Origin: Oscillatoria nigro-viridis PCC 7112
GTDB lineage: Bacteria > Cyanobacteriota > Cyanobacteriia > Cyanobacteriales > Microcoleaceae
NCBI RefSeq assembly: GCF_000317475.1
Contig: NC_019729.1
Location: forward strand, 2,246,501-2,310,500
Reading direction: 5' to 3'
DNA: 64,000 nt
Shown in pieces: positions 29,335 to 39,288 of the stretch. The position numbers were made by a program, and so were the translations under genes. How positions within the stretch are numbered: the stretch's first letter is position 1; every line of letters starts with the position of its first letter. The notes beneath the pieces are model-generated. The model made no database searches and was not told the DNA's origin. It saw only the letters and a list, made by a program, of their open reading frames with translations.

Positions 29335-30036
29335 CTATTTCAACAACTCAGAAACAGTTTTAAACTCGTAACCTTTCGACTGCAAAGCCTTGACAATCAT
29401 CTCAGTTGCTGCTACGGTTTTCGAGCGATCGCCCCCACCGTCGTGCATCACCACAATCGAACCAGATCGCACATTTTCAATCACCCGATTTGCGATATCT
29501 TCTACCGTGTGTGTTTTTTCATAATCTTGAGAATCCACATCCCACATAATCAGTTTTTTGTGCATTTGGGACACCAAATAAGACAAAACTACAAATCGCC
29601 GACCCCAAGGCGGCCGAAAACTGATACTATCTTGTTTAACGCCCAACTCTTGCAAAAGTTTGTCCGTTTTTTCAATCTCAGACAGCAAAACTTCCCGGGG
29701 TTTAAACATCATATCTTTGTGAGAGTAGGAATGGTTTGCCAACTCATCTCCCCTCGCGACAATCATTTTCACGATTTCTGGATGTTTCTCAATATTGCGG
29801 CCGATTTCAAAAAAAGTTGCTTTAACTTGATAGCGGTCTAAGATATCTAAAAGCTGATTTGTATATGGAGGATACGGGCCGTCATCGTAGGTGAGGGCAA
29901 CAACTTTCGCTTCGGTATCAGCGCGGTTGAAACCAAAAAAATTGTGAAATTTAGTAACTTTAATCAGCAGCGATGCTGCAAAAAATAATGCTATTGTGAC
30001 AAGCAGAAACTTTTGTAATTTTTTACCGATTCGCAT
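29335..30036 (-). CDS. Membrane-anchored polysaccharide deacetylase (NodB homology)
   Basis: 233 residues with an N-terminal signal anchor (FLLVTIALFFAASLLI) followed by a NodB domain. Motif 1 is TYDDGP (catalytic base Asp and metal Asp), motif 2 is HSYSH (two metal His), motif 3 is RPPWG, motif 4 contains WDVDSQDY and motif 5 is VVMHDGGG. These are the metal-dependent CE4 esterase residues, all present, so it should remove N- or O-acetyl groups from peptidoglycan or an extracellular polysaccharide outside the cytoplasmic membrane. I start at ATG 30036; the frame is open 20 codons further upstream but that part overlaps a repeat. Substrate unknown. Confidence 0.88.
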   Translation of the reverse strand: MRIGKKLQKFLLVTIALFFAASLLIKVTKFHNFFGFNRADTEAKVVALTYDDGPYPPYTNQLLDILDRYQVKATFFEIGRNIEKHPEIVKMIVARGDELANHSYSHKDMMFKPREVLLSEIEKTDKLLQELGVKQDSISFRPPWGRRFVVLSYLVSQMHKKLIMWDVDSQDYEKTHTVEDIANRVIENVRSGSIVVMHDGGGDRSKTVAATEMIVKALQSKGYEFKTVSELLK

Positions 30037-30076
30037 AGCTGCACGCACTCGATCTAAAATGAAAGTGAATCGTTCG

Positions 30077-30181
30077 GGACTTACGTACAAAATCAAAGAA
30101 ACCGGGTTTTTTGCCGTTGATGCGGACTTTAATGCGTCTTCTCAGAAAAAAAACGGTTTCTGACCACCCGTGCGTAAGTCC
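30077..30181. repeat. Palindromic repeat with GGACTTACG ends
   Basis: GGACTTACG at 30077-30085 is matched by CGTAAGTCC at 30173-30181. Inside, AAGAAACCGGGTTTTTTG and CGGTTTCTGACCAC form a second, imperfect inverted pair. A close copy of the inner part lies at 49949-50036 in the same orientation. It looks like a small non-autonomous element. It lies upstream of the deacetylase, in the divergent gap with the hybrid HstK gene. Confidence 0.7.
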
Positions 30182-30397
30182 TATTGATGTCAGATTATAG
30201 CACGATCGGGGGCAGATTAGTCTTGACATCCTCCTGAATAAAAATGTTATACTCGCACGCAGTCAAGGTTATCTACTCATAATTCGACCTTTGGGACTTT
30301 CGACAAAAAAAGCTGTAATTCACAAGTACGAAAGCTAACTATAAATAAAATTAATAGAACAATACTCAAGTTTTTTTTAGCAAGAGTAATTCCCAAC

Positions 30398-33300
30398 ATG
30401 ATTTCACTGCCAGATATTACAATAGTCAACCAAATCTACGAAAGTGCGAATTCCCTCGTATACCGAGGCATCCTCAAATCAAATCAGCAACCTTTGATTT
30501 TGAAACTCCTCAAAGAGGATTACCCCACACCAGCAGAACTCTACCGCTATCAGCAGGAATACGAAATCACTCGCCGTCTCAACCTAGAGGAAACGATTAA
30601 AGCCTACGAACTGCGAAAATACGAGAACACACAAGTCATGTTGCTGGAGGATTTTGGAGGAGAGTCCTTAAAAATCCTGCTGGATGGCCGTCCCTTGGCT
30701 TTACCAGACTTTCTCCACCTAGCCATTCAAATCACCGATGCGTTAGGCAAAGTTCATCAAAAAAATATCATTCACAAAGATATCAATCCATCTAATATTG
30801 TCTTTAATTCTCAAACCGGACAATTAAAAATTATTGACTTTGGCTTATCTACCACCCTATCCCAAGAGAATCCCAGCCTCAAAAGTCCTAATCTTCTAGA
30901 AGGGACATTGGCTTATATATCTCCAGAACAAACAGCCAGGATGAATCGCTCACTAGACTACCGCACCGACTTTTATTCTCTGGGCGTTACTTTCTATGAA
31001 CTGCTAACCAACCAGTTGCCTTTTGAATCCGTTGATGCACTGGAGTTAGTCCATTGCCATATTGCCAAACAACCCACTCCACCTCATGAAATTAATCCAG
31101 AAATTCCCTTGAATCTCTCAGAAATTGTCATGAAATTAATGGCAAAAACGGCGGAAGATAGATATCAGAGTGCTTGGGGAATCAAGGCAGATTTAAAAAC
31201 TTGTCTTACTCAATTTAGAAATGGTAAATTTCAAGCTTTTTCCTTGGGCTACCAAGATATTTATCCTCAATTGCAACTCCCTCAAAAACTGTACGGGAGA
31301 GAATCACAAATTGAGTCCTTATTGAGTGCATTTGATCGTGTAGCGTCGGGACAAGAGAAACAAGTAGGGGCTGGTTTAGCAAATAACCTGAGTAGCCCAA
31401 GGACAACTAAGTCACAAAATGTCTGCGTACAAGGACAAACTGAACTCATGCTAATTTCTGGATACTCTGGTATTGGAAAATCAGCTTTAGTTCAGGAATT
31501 GTATAAAATCATAACTCAAAAAAGCGGCTACTTTATAGCAGGTAAATTTGACCAGTTGCAACGAGATATTCCCTATCAAGCTTTAGTCGCTGCCTTCCAA
31601 GAATTGGTGCGTCAATTGCTGACCGAAACTCAACCCCAATTACAACAGTGGCAAGAGAAGATTCGACGCGCATTAGGAAGCAACGGACAAATTATTATTG
31701 ATGTCATTCCCGAAGTTGAACTGATTATTGGCAAACAGACTCCAGTCCCAGAATTACCTGCAACAGAAGCAAGAAATCGGTTTAATTTAGCTTTTCAAAA
31801 CTTTATTCAGGTCTTTTGCCAAAAAGAACATCCCCTCGTCCTATTTCTAGACGACCTTCAGTGGACAGACAGCGCTACGCTGCAATTTATCCAGTTGATA
31901 ATGACCGATTTCACGACTCAATATCTGTTTGTAATCGGAGCTTATCGAGATAACGAAGTCAGTGAAATTCATCCTAGTATACTGACTTTAACTGAGATGA
32001 AAAAGCAGGGAGTAGTAATTAATCATCTCTCCCTTTCACCCTTAAATTTAAACCAGGTTAATGAATTCATTGCGGATGCGCTGAAAACAGAGTGCGTTCC
32101 TACACAAAGATTAGCCGAGTTGGTTTGGCAAAAAACTCAAGGAAATCCCTTTTTTATTAAAGAGTTTCTCAAGTCACTTTATACAGAACACTTGCTGAAT
32201 TTTGATTTGAATGCTGGGGCTTGGCATTGGGATTTAGAGCAAATTATAAGTAGGAATATTACTGATAACGTTGTTGAGTTGATGGCAGATCAAATTCAAA
32301 CCTTATCAGAATCAGCACAAAAAGTTTTACGATTAGCCGCTTGCATTGGCAACCAATTTGATTTACCAACCCTTTCAATAATTAATGAAAATTCTCAAAA
32401 ACAAACTGCTGATGAATTATGGAATGCTATTCAAGCAGGATTGATATTACCCGTTGGGGATGATTACAAATTCCTGAAAACAAACCGAGAAGCGAATGAC
32501 TTAAAAATTACTTATAAATTTGCTCACGATCGCATCCAGCAAGCCGCCTATTCCCTAATTCCCCCAGACGACAAGCAAGCGGTTCACTGGAAAGTCGGGC
32601 AACTGTTGTTACAAAATACACCGCAACAGATCCTCCAACAAAAGATTTTTGATATTGTCAATCAGCTCAACTTCAGTATTGAAGCAATTGACGTTCAGTT
32701 AGAAAAAGATAAACTTGCTCAATTAAATCTCATTGCTGGCAAAAAAGCGAAGGCATCAGCAGCTTGGAAACCGGCATGGAATTACTTAAGCATTGGTATA
32801 AATTGCCTGAGTGCAGATAGTTGGCTTCGTCAGTATGACCTAAGTCTAGCACTGTATGTGGAAACAGTAGAAGCTGCTATCTTGAGTGGTCATGTTGAGG
32901 AAATGGAAAAACTGGCTAACCTTGTGCTTCAACAAGCTACTTCGTTGTTGGATCAAGTGAAAGTCTATGAAGTCAAGATTCAAGCCTATACGGCACAAAA
33001 CAAACCGTTAGAAGCGATAGATACGGCACTTTCAGTATTAAAGCTGTTGGGAATTCGTTTTCCAAAAAAGCCAACCAAATTAAATATTTTACTTGAACTG
33101 ATGAAGACAAAGTTAAGTTTAGTAGGGAAGCGAGTTGAGGACTTAATCGACCTACCCGTGATGACCAATCCTGATAAACTGGCAGCCATGCGTATCCTAT
33201 CAAGTGTAGTTTCTGCTGCCCATTTTGCTTCACCTGAATTGCTACCGCTAATGGCGTTTAAACAGGTCAATTTATCAATCAAATACGGGAATACTTCTGT

Positions 33301-36300
33301 GTCTTCTTGTGCCTATGCTACTTACGGACTAATTCTGTCTGGGGAAACCGTAGGAGACATTGAGACTGGTTATCAATTTGGGAAACTTGCTATCTTGCTA
33401 CTCGATAAGTTTAATACTAAAGAACTCACAGCCAGAACCATATTTATTTTTAATTACTTTGTCAAACATTGGAAAGAGCATCTTAGGGAAACTTTAAACC
33501 CTTTGCAGAATGCTTACTCGATCGCCCTAGAGACTGGAGATTTAGAATATGCAGCTTATTCAGTTTGTGTATACTGCTATCATTCCTATGTATTGGGGAA
33601 GGAATTGGCAAAAGTAGAGGCAGAGATGGCAATGTACAGTAATACCCTCAGCCAACTGAAGCAAGAAACATCATATTACTATAACCAACTCAATCGACAG
33701 GTTTTATTGAACTTGATGGGACAGGCTGAAGATAAATGCCTTTTAATCGGTGAAAACTATGACGAAACAAAAATGTTACCCCTGCATCGAGAGGCGAACG
33801 CTCAAAATCTTTGTCGCTCGGTCTATTTTTACAAGCTATTTCTCTGCTATCTTTTTCAAGACTATCAGCAAGCTATAGAAAATGCGAAATCAGCCGAAAA
33901 ATATAGCGATAGCGCTGTAGGTACTATTCCTCTCTACCATTTCTACAATTCTTTAGTTTATCTGGCTATCTATTCTGACGCACCCAAATCCGAGCAAAAA
34001 CTCATCCTCCAGAAGGTGAAAGCCAATCAGAAAAAAATCAAGAAATGGGCGGAGTTTGCTCCGATGACTCACCTCCATAAATTCTATCTAGTGGAGGCAG
34101 AGCGATATCGAGTTTTGGGTGAAAATGCTAGGGCGATCGACTGCTACGATCGCGCCATTGCTTTAGCCAACGAAAATGACTACATCAACGAAGAGGCTTT
34201 GGCTAATGAACTGGCGGCCAAATTCTACATCGCTTGGGGAAAAGAGCAAGTTGCCCAAGCCTATATGACAAATGCTTACTACTGTTATTTACGTTGGGGT
34301 GCAACAGCTAAAATGACAGATTTGAAACGACAGTATCCACAACTTTTAAAGCGTTTTACGACAGCCAATACGTCCATAGATTCGCGCAACAGCCTGTCTA
34401 AGACCTCTGGCAGCACTTCAGGTGAAAGCCTTGATTTGGCAGCATTGATGAAAGCATCTCAGGCGATCGCCAGTGAAATTGAGCTGGATAAACTCCTCAC
34501 GACTTTGATGAAAATCCTGCTGGAAAGCTGCGGGGCGCAAATTGGCTATCTAATTTTAGAGTCTCAAGGACAACTGCGAGTAGAAGCGTCAGGTGAGGCT
34601 AACTCAAGTCAGGTGATGGTGTTGCAATCGACTCCAATAGAAACCTGTCTGCCTTTGTCGATTATTAACTATGTTGAAAGGACTCAGGAAGGATTGATTG
34701 AAAGCGATGTTGCCCGTGAAGGCAGATTTACCCAAGATGCTTATATCAAAACACAGCAGCCAAAGTCGATTCTTTGCGCTCCTCTGCTGAATCAAGGGCA
34801 ATTAATTGGCATTGTTTACTTGGAAAATAATTTAGCAGATGGCGTCTTTACACCCGATCGCCTGGAAGTGATTCAATTGCTTTCAAGTCAAGCGGCGATC
34901 GCCCTTACCAACGCCAGACTCTACACCCAAGTACAATCGACGCAAAATCGCCTGAATAAATTCCTCAATGCTATTCCCGTGGGCATCTCCGTTCACGACG
35001 CCAAAGGACAAATCATCTACACCAATCAAGTTGCACAGCAGTTACTGAATATTCAAGATTTACCCAAAGTCGAAACCGAGAAATTATCACAAACCTATGG
35101 CGTTTATCGCGCAGGCACTGGGGAGATGTATCCAGTCGAACAGCTACCCCTAGTGCGATCGCTTGGCGGTGAAAAAGCTCAGGCAGATGACTTGGAACTA
35201 TATCAAAACGAGCGGATTGTTTCTGTAGAATCAACCAGTACGCCAATATTCGATGACACGGGTAATGTAGAATATGCGATCGCAGCTTTTCAAGATATTA
35301 GCGATCGCAAACAGGCCGAAAAAACGCTGATCGAAAATGTCCGCTTAGAACAAGAAATTAGCCATCGCAAAAAAACAGAAGCAGAACTCGAACAAGCAAA
35401 AGACGCTGCTGAAGCTGCCAACAAAGCTAAAAGCACTTTCCTTGCCAACATGAGCCACGAATTGCGAACTCCCCTCAACGCCATTCTCGGCTTTTCCCAA
35501 CTCATGAATCAGGATACAAATCTGTTAAACGAACAAAAAGAAAACCTCAACATTATTCATCGCAGTGGAGATCATTTGTTAACCCTGATTAATCAAGTGC
35601 TTGACCTTTCCAAAGTCGAAGCCGGACGCATGACGCTATCAGAAACTAACTTCGAGCTTCATCACTTCCTAGGCGAGATCGAGGATATGTTTGCATTAAA
35701 AGCCAAATCTCAAGGCTTACAATTACGATTTGAATGTGCTGTCGATGTTCCCCAATATATCCGCGCTGATGAAGTTAAGTTGAGACAATTGCTGATTAAC
35801 TTAATCGGCAATGCCATTAAATTCACCCCTTCCGGGAGCGTGTCTTTAGTAGTAAAAAAATCACAGAAAAATGCCCAAAGTCAAGCTGAAATAGAAATAA
35901 CAAATAACCCACAATCAACAACCATTACCTTTGAAGTCAAAGATACCGGAGTTGGCATGAAACCAGACGAACTGGAGAAACTATTTCAACCTTTCGTGCA
36001 AACGGCATCAGGTCAAAAAGTGCAGCAAGGAACCGGATTAGGACTGACGATTAGCCGTCAATTTGTCCGCTTGATGGGAGGTGAAATCACCGTTATCAGC
36101 GGCGGCAAAGCTTTCACCCCTGGAATGCCTCTGCGGGAATTATCTGATGATACAACAGCTCAACCGACATCTGGCACAACATTTCAATTTGACATTTCTG
36201 TGGGCCTCGCCGATCGCGCAATTGAAAAGCAACCCTACAATCGTCGCGTCGTTGCTTTAGCCCCCAACCAACCCCTATATCGCATCCTAGTAGTGGACGA

Positions 36301-36913
36301 TAAAGATGACAATCGGCAATTGTTAGTTAAACTCCTCAAACCTCTTGGTTTTGAAGTGCAAGAAGCGAGTAACGGTATTGAAGCGCTTGAAATTTGGGAT
36401 TCCTACTCACCGCATCTCATCTGGATGGATATGCGAATGCCCGTTATAGATGGTTATGAAGCCACGAAACGCATTAAAACCACTATCAAAGGTCAAGCTA
36501 CTGCTGTTATTGCTTTGACAGCTAGCGTGTGGGAAGAAGAAAAGGCAGTTATTTTATCGGCTGGTTGTGATGATTTTGTGCGAAAACCGTTCCACAAAGA
36601 AGTCATCTTTGACATCATGGCTAAACATTTGGGAGTACGTTATATTTATGAGGAACAACAGCTACCGTCTCCCCCTTCTAATGTGACTGGAGAACCGTTA
36701 AATTTCAGTTATTTATTAACAGCAATGTCAAAAGAATGGATAGTAAAATTGCATGAAGCAGCTCTTGAAGCGGATTCCGAATTAGTGTCTCAACTCATTG
36801 AGGAAATTCCTGAATTCCAGGCTATAGAACTTCAGACTCTCAGGGGTTGGGTGAATAATTTTCAGTTTGAGAAGATTCTCGATTTAACTGAACCATTGGT
36901 TGGTGAATATTGA
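30398..36913 (+). CDS. Hybrid HstK-type kinase: Ser/Thr kinase - AAA ATPase - GAF - PAS - histidine kinase - receiver
   Basis: 2171 residues. Ser/Thr kinase-like domain (1-270) with HKDINPSN near 126 and IDFG near 146. ATPase with Walker A GYSGIGKSA near 352 and FLDDLQWTD. Helical middle, GAF about 1361-1508, PAS about 1517-1634, then histidine kinase with SHELRTPLNAILGFS near 1680, GTGLGLTISRQ near 1870, and a receiver about 1958-2080 whose phospho-acceptor Asp is in IWMDMRMPVIDGYEA near 2011. The last 80 residues have no recognised domain. Unlike the tandem trio it keeps DFG but has Asn for the catalytic-loop Lys, and its His-kinase domain is of a different subfamily (LRTPL rather than INNPV). 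About 28 extra residues precede the Walker A. The fused receiver suggests a phosphorelay to another protein. Confidence 0.93.
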   Translation: MISLPDITIVNQIYESANSLVYRGILKSNQQPLILKLLKEDYPTPAELYRYQQEYEITRRLNLEETIKAYELRKYENTQVMLLEDFGGESLKILLDGRPLALPDFLHLAIQITDALGKVHQKNIIHKDINPSNIVFNSQTGQLKIIDFGLSTTLSQENPSLKSPNLLEGTLAYISPEQTARMNRSLDYRTDFYSLGVTFYELLTNQLPFESVDALELVHCHIAKQPTPPHEINPEIPLNLSEIVMKLMAKTAEDRYQSAWGIKADLKTCLTQFRNGKFQAFSLGYQDIYPQLQLPQKLYGRESQIESLLSAFDRVASGQEKQVGAGLANNLSSPRTTKSQNVCVQGQTELMLISGYSGIGKSALVQELYKIITQKSGYFIAGKFDQLQRDIPYQALVAAFQELVRQLLTETQPQLQQWQEKIRRALGSNGQIIIDVIPEVELIIGKQTPVPELPATEARNRFNLAFQNFIQVFCQKEHPLVLFLDDLQWTDSATLQFIQLIMTDFTTQYLFVIGAYRDNEVSEIHPSILTLTEMKKQGVVINHLSLSPLNLNQVNEFIADALKTECVPTQRLAELVWQKTQGNPFFIKEFLKSLYTEHLLNFDLNAGAWHWDLEQIISRNITDNVVELMADQIQTLSESAQKVLRLAACIGNQFDLPTLSIINENSQKQTADELWNAIQAGLILPVGDDYKFLKTNREANDLKITYKFAHDRIQQAAYSLIPPDDKQAVHWKVGQLLLQNTPQQILQQKIFDIVNQLNFSIEAIDVQLEKDKLAQLNLIAGKKAKASAAWKPAWNYLSIGINCLSADSWLRQYDLSLALYVETVEAAILSGHVEEMEKLANLVLQQATSLLDQVKVYEVKIQAYTAQNKPLEAIDTALSVLKLLGIRFPKKPTKLNILLELMKTKLSLVGKRVEDLIDLPVMTNPDKLAAMRILSSVVSAAHFASPELLPLMAFKQVNLSIKYGNTSVSSCAYATYGLILSGETVGDIETGYQFGKLAILLLDKFNTKELTARTIFIFNYFVKHWKEHLRETLNPLQNAYSIALETGDLEYAAYSVCVYCYHSYVLGKELAKVEAEMAMYSNTLSQLKQETSYYYNQLNRQVLLNLMGQAEDKCLLIGENYDETKMLPLHREANAQNLCRSVYFYKLFLCYLFQDYQQAIENAKSAEKYSDSAVGTIPLYHFYNSLVYLAIYSDAPKSEQKLILQKVKANQKKIKKWAEFAPMTHLHKFYLVEAERYRVLGENARAIDCYDRAIALANENDYINEEALANELAAKFYIAWGKEQVAQAYMTNAYYCYLRWGATAKMTDLKRQYPQLLKRFTTANTSIDSRNSLSKTSGSTSGESLDLAALMKASQAIASEIELDKLLTTLMKILLESCGAQIGYLILESQGQLRVEASGEANSSQVMVLQSTPIETCLPLSIINYVERTQEGLIESDVAREGRFTQDAYIKTQQPKSILCAPLLNQGQLIGIVYLENNLADGVFTPDRLEVIQLLSSQAAIALTNARLYTQVQSTQNRLNKFLNAIPVGISVHDAKGQIIYTNQVAQQLLNIQDLPKVETEKLSQTYGVYRAGTGEMYPVEQLPLVRSLGGEKAQADDLELYQNERIVSVESTSTPIFDDTGNVEYAIAAFQDISDRKQAEKTLIENVRLEQEISHRKKTEAELEQAKDAAEAANKAKSTFLANMSHELRTPLNAILGFSQLMNQDTNLLNEQKENLNIIHRSGDHLLTLINQVLDLSKVEAGRMTLSETNFELHHFLGEIEDMFALKAKSQGLQLRFECAVDVPQYIRADEVKLRQLLINLIGNAIKFTPSGSVSLVVKKSQKNAQSQAEIEITNNPQSTTITFEVKDTGVGMKPDELEKLFQPFVQTASGQKVQQGTGLGLTISRQFVRLMGGEITVISGGKAFTPGMPLRELSDDTTAQPTSGTTFQFDISVGLADRAIEKQPYNRRVVALAPNQPLYRILVVDDKDDNRQLLVKLLKPLGFEVQEASNGIEALEIWDSYSPHLIWMDMRMPVIDGYEATKRIKTTIKGQATAVIALTASVWEEEKAVILSAGCDDFVRKPFHKEVIFDIMAKHLGVRYIYEEQQLPSPPSNVTGEPLNFSYLLTAMSKEWIVKLHEAALEADSELVSQLIEEIPEFQAIELQTLRGWVNNFQFEKILDLTEPLVGEY

Positions 36914-37029
36914 TACAGCAGATTGCAGGTTTATGAAGTACACCTGGGAGCGCTCCCCGTAGGGAAACGGCCCAGGGCATTGGTGACAACTTAAGCTGTC
37001 AGTCCGCCAAGCCCGCTAGTAGGCCCGCC

Positions 37030-37163
37030 AGTCCGCCAGGGAATGAATTCCCTGTCTAATAGCTAAAGTCCTCTGAAGAGGACTAATGAGTTTAAAATTT
37101 TTCTTCTCAGTCCTCTTAAGAGGACTTTCACTTTGAGGCAGGGAATTCATTCCCTGCCGGACT
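37030..37163. repeat. Large palindromic repeat, AGTCCGCCAGGGAATG family, copy 1
   Basis: The ends are inverted copies (AGTCCGCCAGGGAATG and CATTCCCTGCCGGACT), each followed by self-complementary GAATTC. Inside are two hairpin arms, GTCCTCTGAAGAGGAC and GTCCTCTTAAGAGGAC, that can pair with each other with one mismatch. A second copy is at 45907-46038. The flanks hold short relatives (a fragment AAACCCGGTTTCT at 37240). This fills the gap between two convergent genes and no gene is seen in it. Confidence 0.85.
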
Positions 37164-37265
37164 ATTGGTTGTACGTTAAGTTGACACGAACGGGCATAGT
37201 GCCGTGTCCCTACAGCACTTCATAAACCCGGTTTCTCGGGTCAGATTGCGTAAGCCCCGTTTATC

Positions 37266-38462
37266 CTATTTGATGCTAACACGCGGTTGATTCAGTTCCC
37301 TCATTGACTTTAATGCCGACTGTTTTAAGTCTGTAAGGTCGCGGATGGTAATTGAGCAACCGTCTCCCAATTTAACAGCAGTGAAATAATAGCATTTAGC
37401 CAGGTAATCACTTTCTAGATGAACCTCTCCTTCCAGCGATTCTCCAGTCTCAACAACTTCTACTAATAAATCAAACAATCCTGGACTCAATTGATTGAGC
37501 AGTTTTCTCAGCAGGGGTTCGCCCGCGAGTTCTGTTCGTTTTTTCCCTAAGAGTCTGGCAAAGACAGGGTTAACTACCAAGCAGCGAAAATCTTCAATTT
37601 CTCCAGCAATATCTCCCCTCACCGCCTCCACCGCACCTATTCCATCCAGAGATGAGTTTAGCAAATTTGCCAGCATGGCGCGAGATTGGTAGGCAATTTC
37701 TGCGGTTTGCTGGTGCCGCGAGATTGCTTCTTTAAGCTGGCGTTTTTGGTGCTGCATAGTTACCTGAGTTTCGAGGCGCACTAGCACTTCTTCCGGCTCA
37801 AAAGGTTTAGAAATGTAGTCAACTCCCCCTACCTTAAAAGCTTTAACTTTATCAAAAACTTCGTTCAACGCACTGAGGAAAATAATGGGAATGTCTGATG
37901 TTTCTTCGTCGGCTTTCAGGGTTGAGCAGACTTGATAGCCGTCCATGTCTGGCATTTTAATATCCAGCAAGAGAACATCGGGGGGATGATTGCGAACTGT
38001 CCTCAAGGCCATCGCACCATTGGTGACGCAGCGAACTGTATACCCCTCCTTAGTGAGAATTTCGGTTAGAAAACGCAGATTTTCTGGGAGGTCATCAACA
38101 ATTAAAATGTTGCCTTTGCAAGTTTCTAATTGTTGTAGGTCACTTTCTCCTAGCTTAGCGTTCGCGAACCGACGATCGCCTTTTGCATTGGCGATCGCAG
38201 TTTTGGTGCTTTGCTTCTCTAGCAGAGAGCGAAAGTTATTCTTAGTAACTTTTTTCCCCATTACCTCTGAAAGGCGCTGCCACAGGATGGCTGCTAAATC
38301 TTTGATATGTCCTATGCTCAGGTACAAGCTGTCAGCAATGACACTATAAGTTGCGTTTTCCCAAGCAGCTTTTAAGATTTCTTTTTCAAGCAAACTTAAC
38401 GTTTTACTGGTCTGGGACTCTAAGGCTGATTCGATAAATTCTAGGGCTTGTTCAAAAGTCAT
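37266..38462 (-). CDS. Response regulator with N-terminal VMAP-N-like HTH, receiver and PAS-like domain
   Basis: 398 residues. Residues 1-85 (TFEQALEFIESALESQ..., then a helix-turn-helix-like SLYLSIGHIKDLAAILWQRL) match in pattern the N-terminus of the STAND gene at 47111 and, in my reading, the HTH domain of vWA-MoxR-associated proteins. A receiver follows (about 117-235) with acidic pocket IVDD and phospho-acceptor Asp167 in LLLDIKMPDMDG and the Lys in ISKPFEPEE. A coiled coil and a PAS-like domain (about 255-390) end the protein. No output enzyme is present, so the HTH may be the output. I use ATG 38462; a TTG two codons earlier is possible. It is divergent from the sigma-factor gene. Confidence 0.82.
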   Translation of the reverse strand: MTFEQALEFIESALESQTSKTLSLLEKEILKAAWENATYSVIADSLYLSIGHIKDLAAILWQRLSEVMGKKVTKNNFRSLLEKQSTKTAIANAKGDRRFANAKLGESDLQQLETCKGNILIVDDLPENLRFLTEILTKEGYTVRCVTNGAMALRTVRNHPPDVLLLDIKMPDMDGYQVCSTLKADEETSDIPIIFLSALNEVFDKVKAFKVGGVDYISKPFEPEEVLVRLETQVTMQHQKRQLKEAISRHQQTAEIAYQSRAMLANLLNSSLDGIGAVEAVRGDIAGEIEDFRCLVVNPVFARLLGKKRTELAGEPLLRKLLNQLSPGLFDLLVEVVETGESLEGEVHLESDYLAKCYYFTAVKLGDGCSITIRDLTDLKQSALKSMRELNQPRVSIK

Positions 38463-38682
38463 ATACAAATCAATCTCATCGGGTAAGGTTTTTCAGTTTT
38501 GCACCCTAGCTTTGAGTTATACAATGTACTAAGTCGGTGGAGAAATTCCTAATAGCTATTATGACAGACTTATTGACTATTACGCTCCGGGGCGATCGCC
38601 CCCGATCGTGATTTCACCTTGTCGAAACCCGAAAAAGGGGATCGCGGTCGCCTAATTCTTTGTGAGGGCGATCGGCTTAAAC

Positions 38683-38785
38683 CCTTGTCAGCACAAGGCT
38701 TTTAAGTTGCTTGTCACCCGTCAGGGCATATGCTCTGTGTCAAGCCTTGTCTTTATCCACAAGACAAGGCTTAATTATTTTTTTT
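38683..38785 (+). terminator. Two successive terminator-like hairpins, possible end of a small RNA
   Basis: At 38742-38772 a perfect 12-base stem (AAGCCTTGTCTT / AAGACAAGGCTT, loop TATCCAC) is followed by eight T at 38778-38785, a strong plus-strand intrinsic terminator. At 38683-38698 a shorter hairpin CCTTGT/ACAAGG is followed by CTTTT. No plus-strand gene ends just before these: the nearest upstream gene on either strand is the minus-strand response regulator. A non-coding transcript starting within 38470-38680 is the simplest explanation, but no promoter is certain. Confidence 0.6.
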
Positions 38786-38901
38786 GTATAATAAACTACG
38801 CCGATTAGCGCCGACTATCGCTTAAATTTACGTATTATTACTGATGTCTTTTAGCGCGTGATCTTGTATTCCTCACTCAAAAATATGCCAATTAGGCAAA
38901 G

Positions 38902-39094
38902 ATCCGACTTTTCCGACTTTACGATCCGACTTTTCCGACTTGTTTTATGCCGGCATACTAAACATACTATTGAATAGCATCTACCAAAAGACATAGAACA
39001 GTACCAGTCATGCTGTCGATCAGCTCTATCTAAAGATAGATAGTACAACCAGGGCGTCCGACTTTTCCGACTTTACGAGCCGACTTTTCCGACT
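38902..39094. promoter_or_regulatory. Two 38-base direct repeats built from CCGACTTTTCCGACTT
   Basis: 38902-38941 and 39057-39094 share TCCGACTTTTCCGACTTTAC, then GA(T/G)CCGACTTTTCCGACT, with one mismatch over 38 bases. Each copy holds the CCGACTTTTCCGACT core twice, giving four cores. They lie between the divergent response-regulator and sigma-factor genes, about 440 and 195 bases from the two starts. On the other strand the core reads AGTCGGAAAAGTCGG, like the pair before the STAND gene at 47007-47075. They could be regulator-binding sites or a dispersed repeat. Confidence 0.6.
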
Positions 39095-39288
39095 GACAGG
39101 GGCGGGGGAGGGGAGCCAGGATACAGACATGGAAAGGATGCAGCCTCAAAAAAAGAGCAACTGAATCCAATATTTATCCGCATAAATACTCAGATCGCGC
39201 TGAGCTAGATGTTTGCGGGATTGGGGTGCAACGAAAAAAGGAACAGAGGAATGTTCCTGCACATTTATCTTTCACCACTTTTAAAATC

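Noticed and set aside
38851..39048. 65-residue minus-strand frame near the direct repeats
   Set aside because: It is made partly of the CCGACTTTT repeats and has no recognisable feature.
39226..39288. Earlier GTG start for the sigma factor
   Set aside because: The 21 added residues match no sigma-factor region; ATG 39289 starts just before the conserved part.
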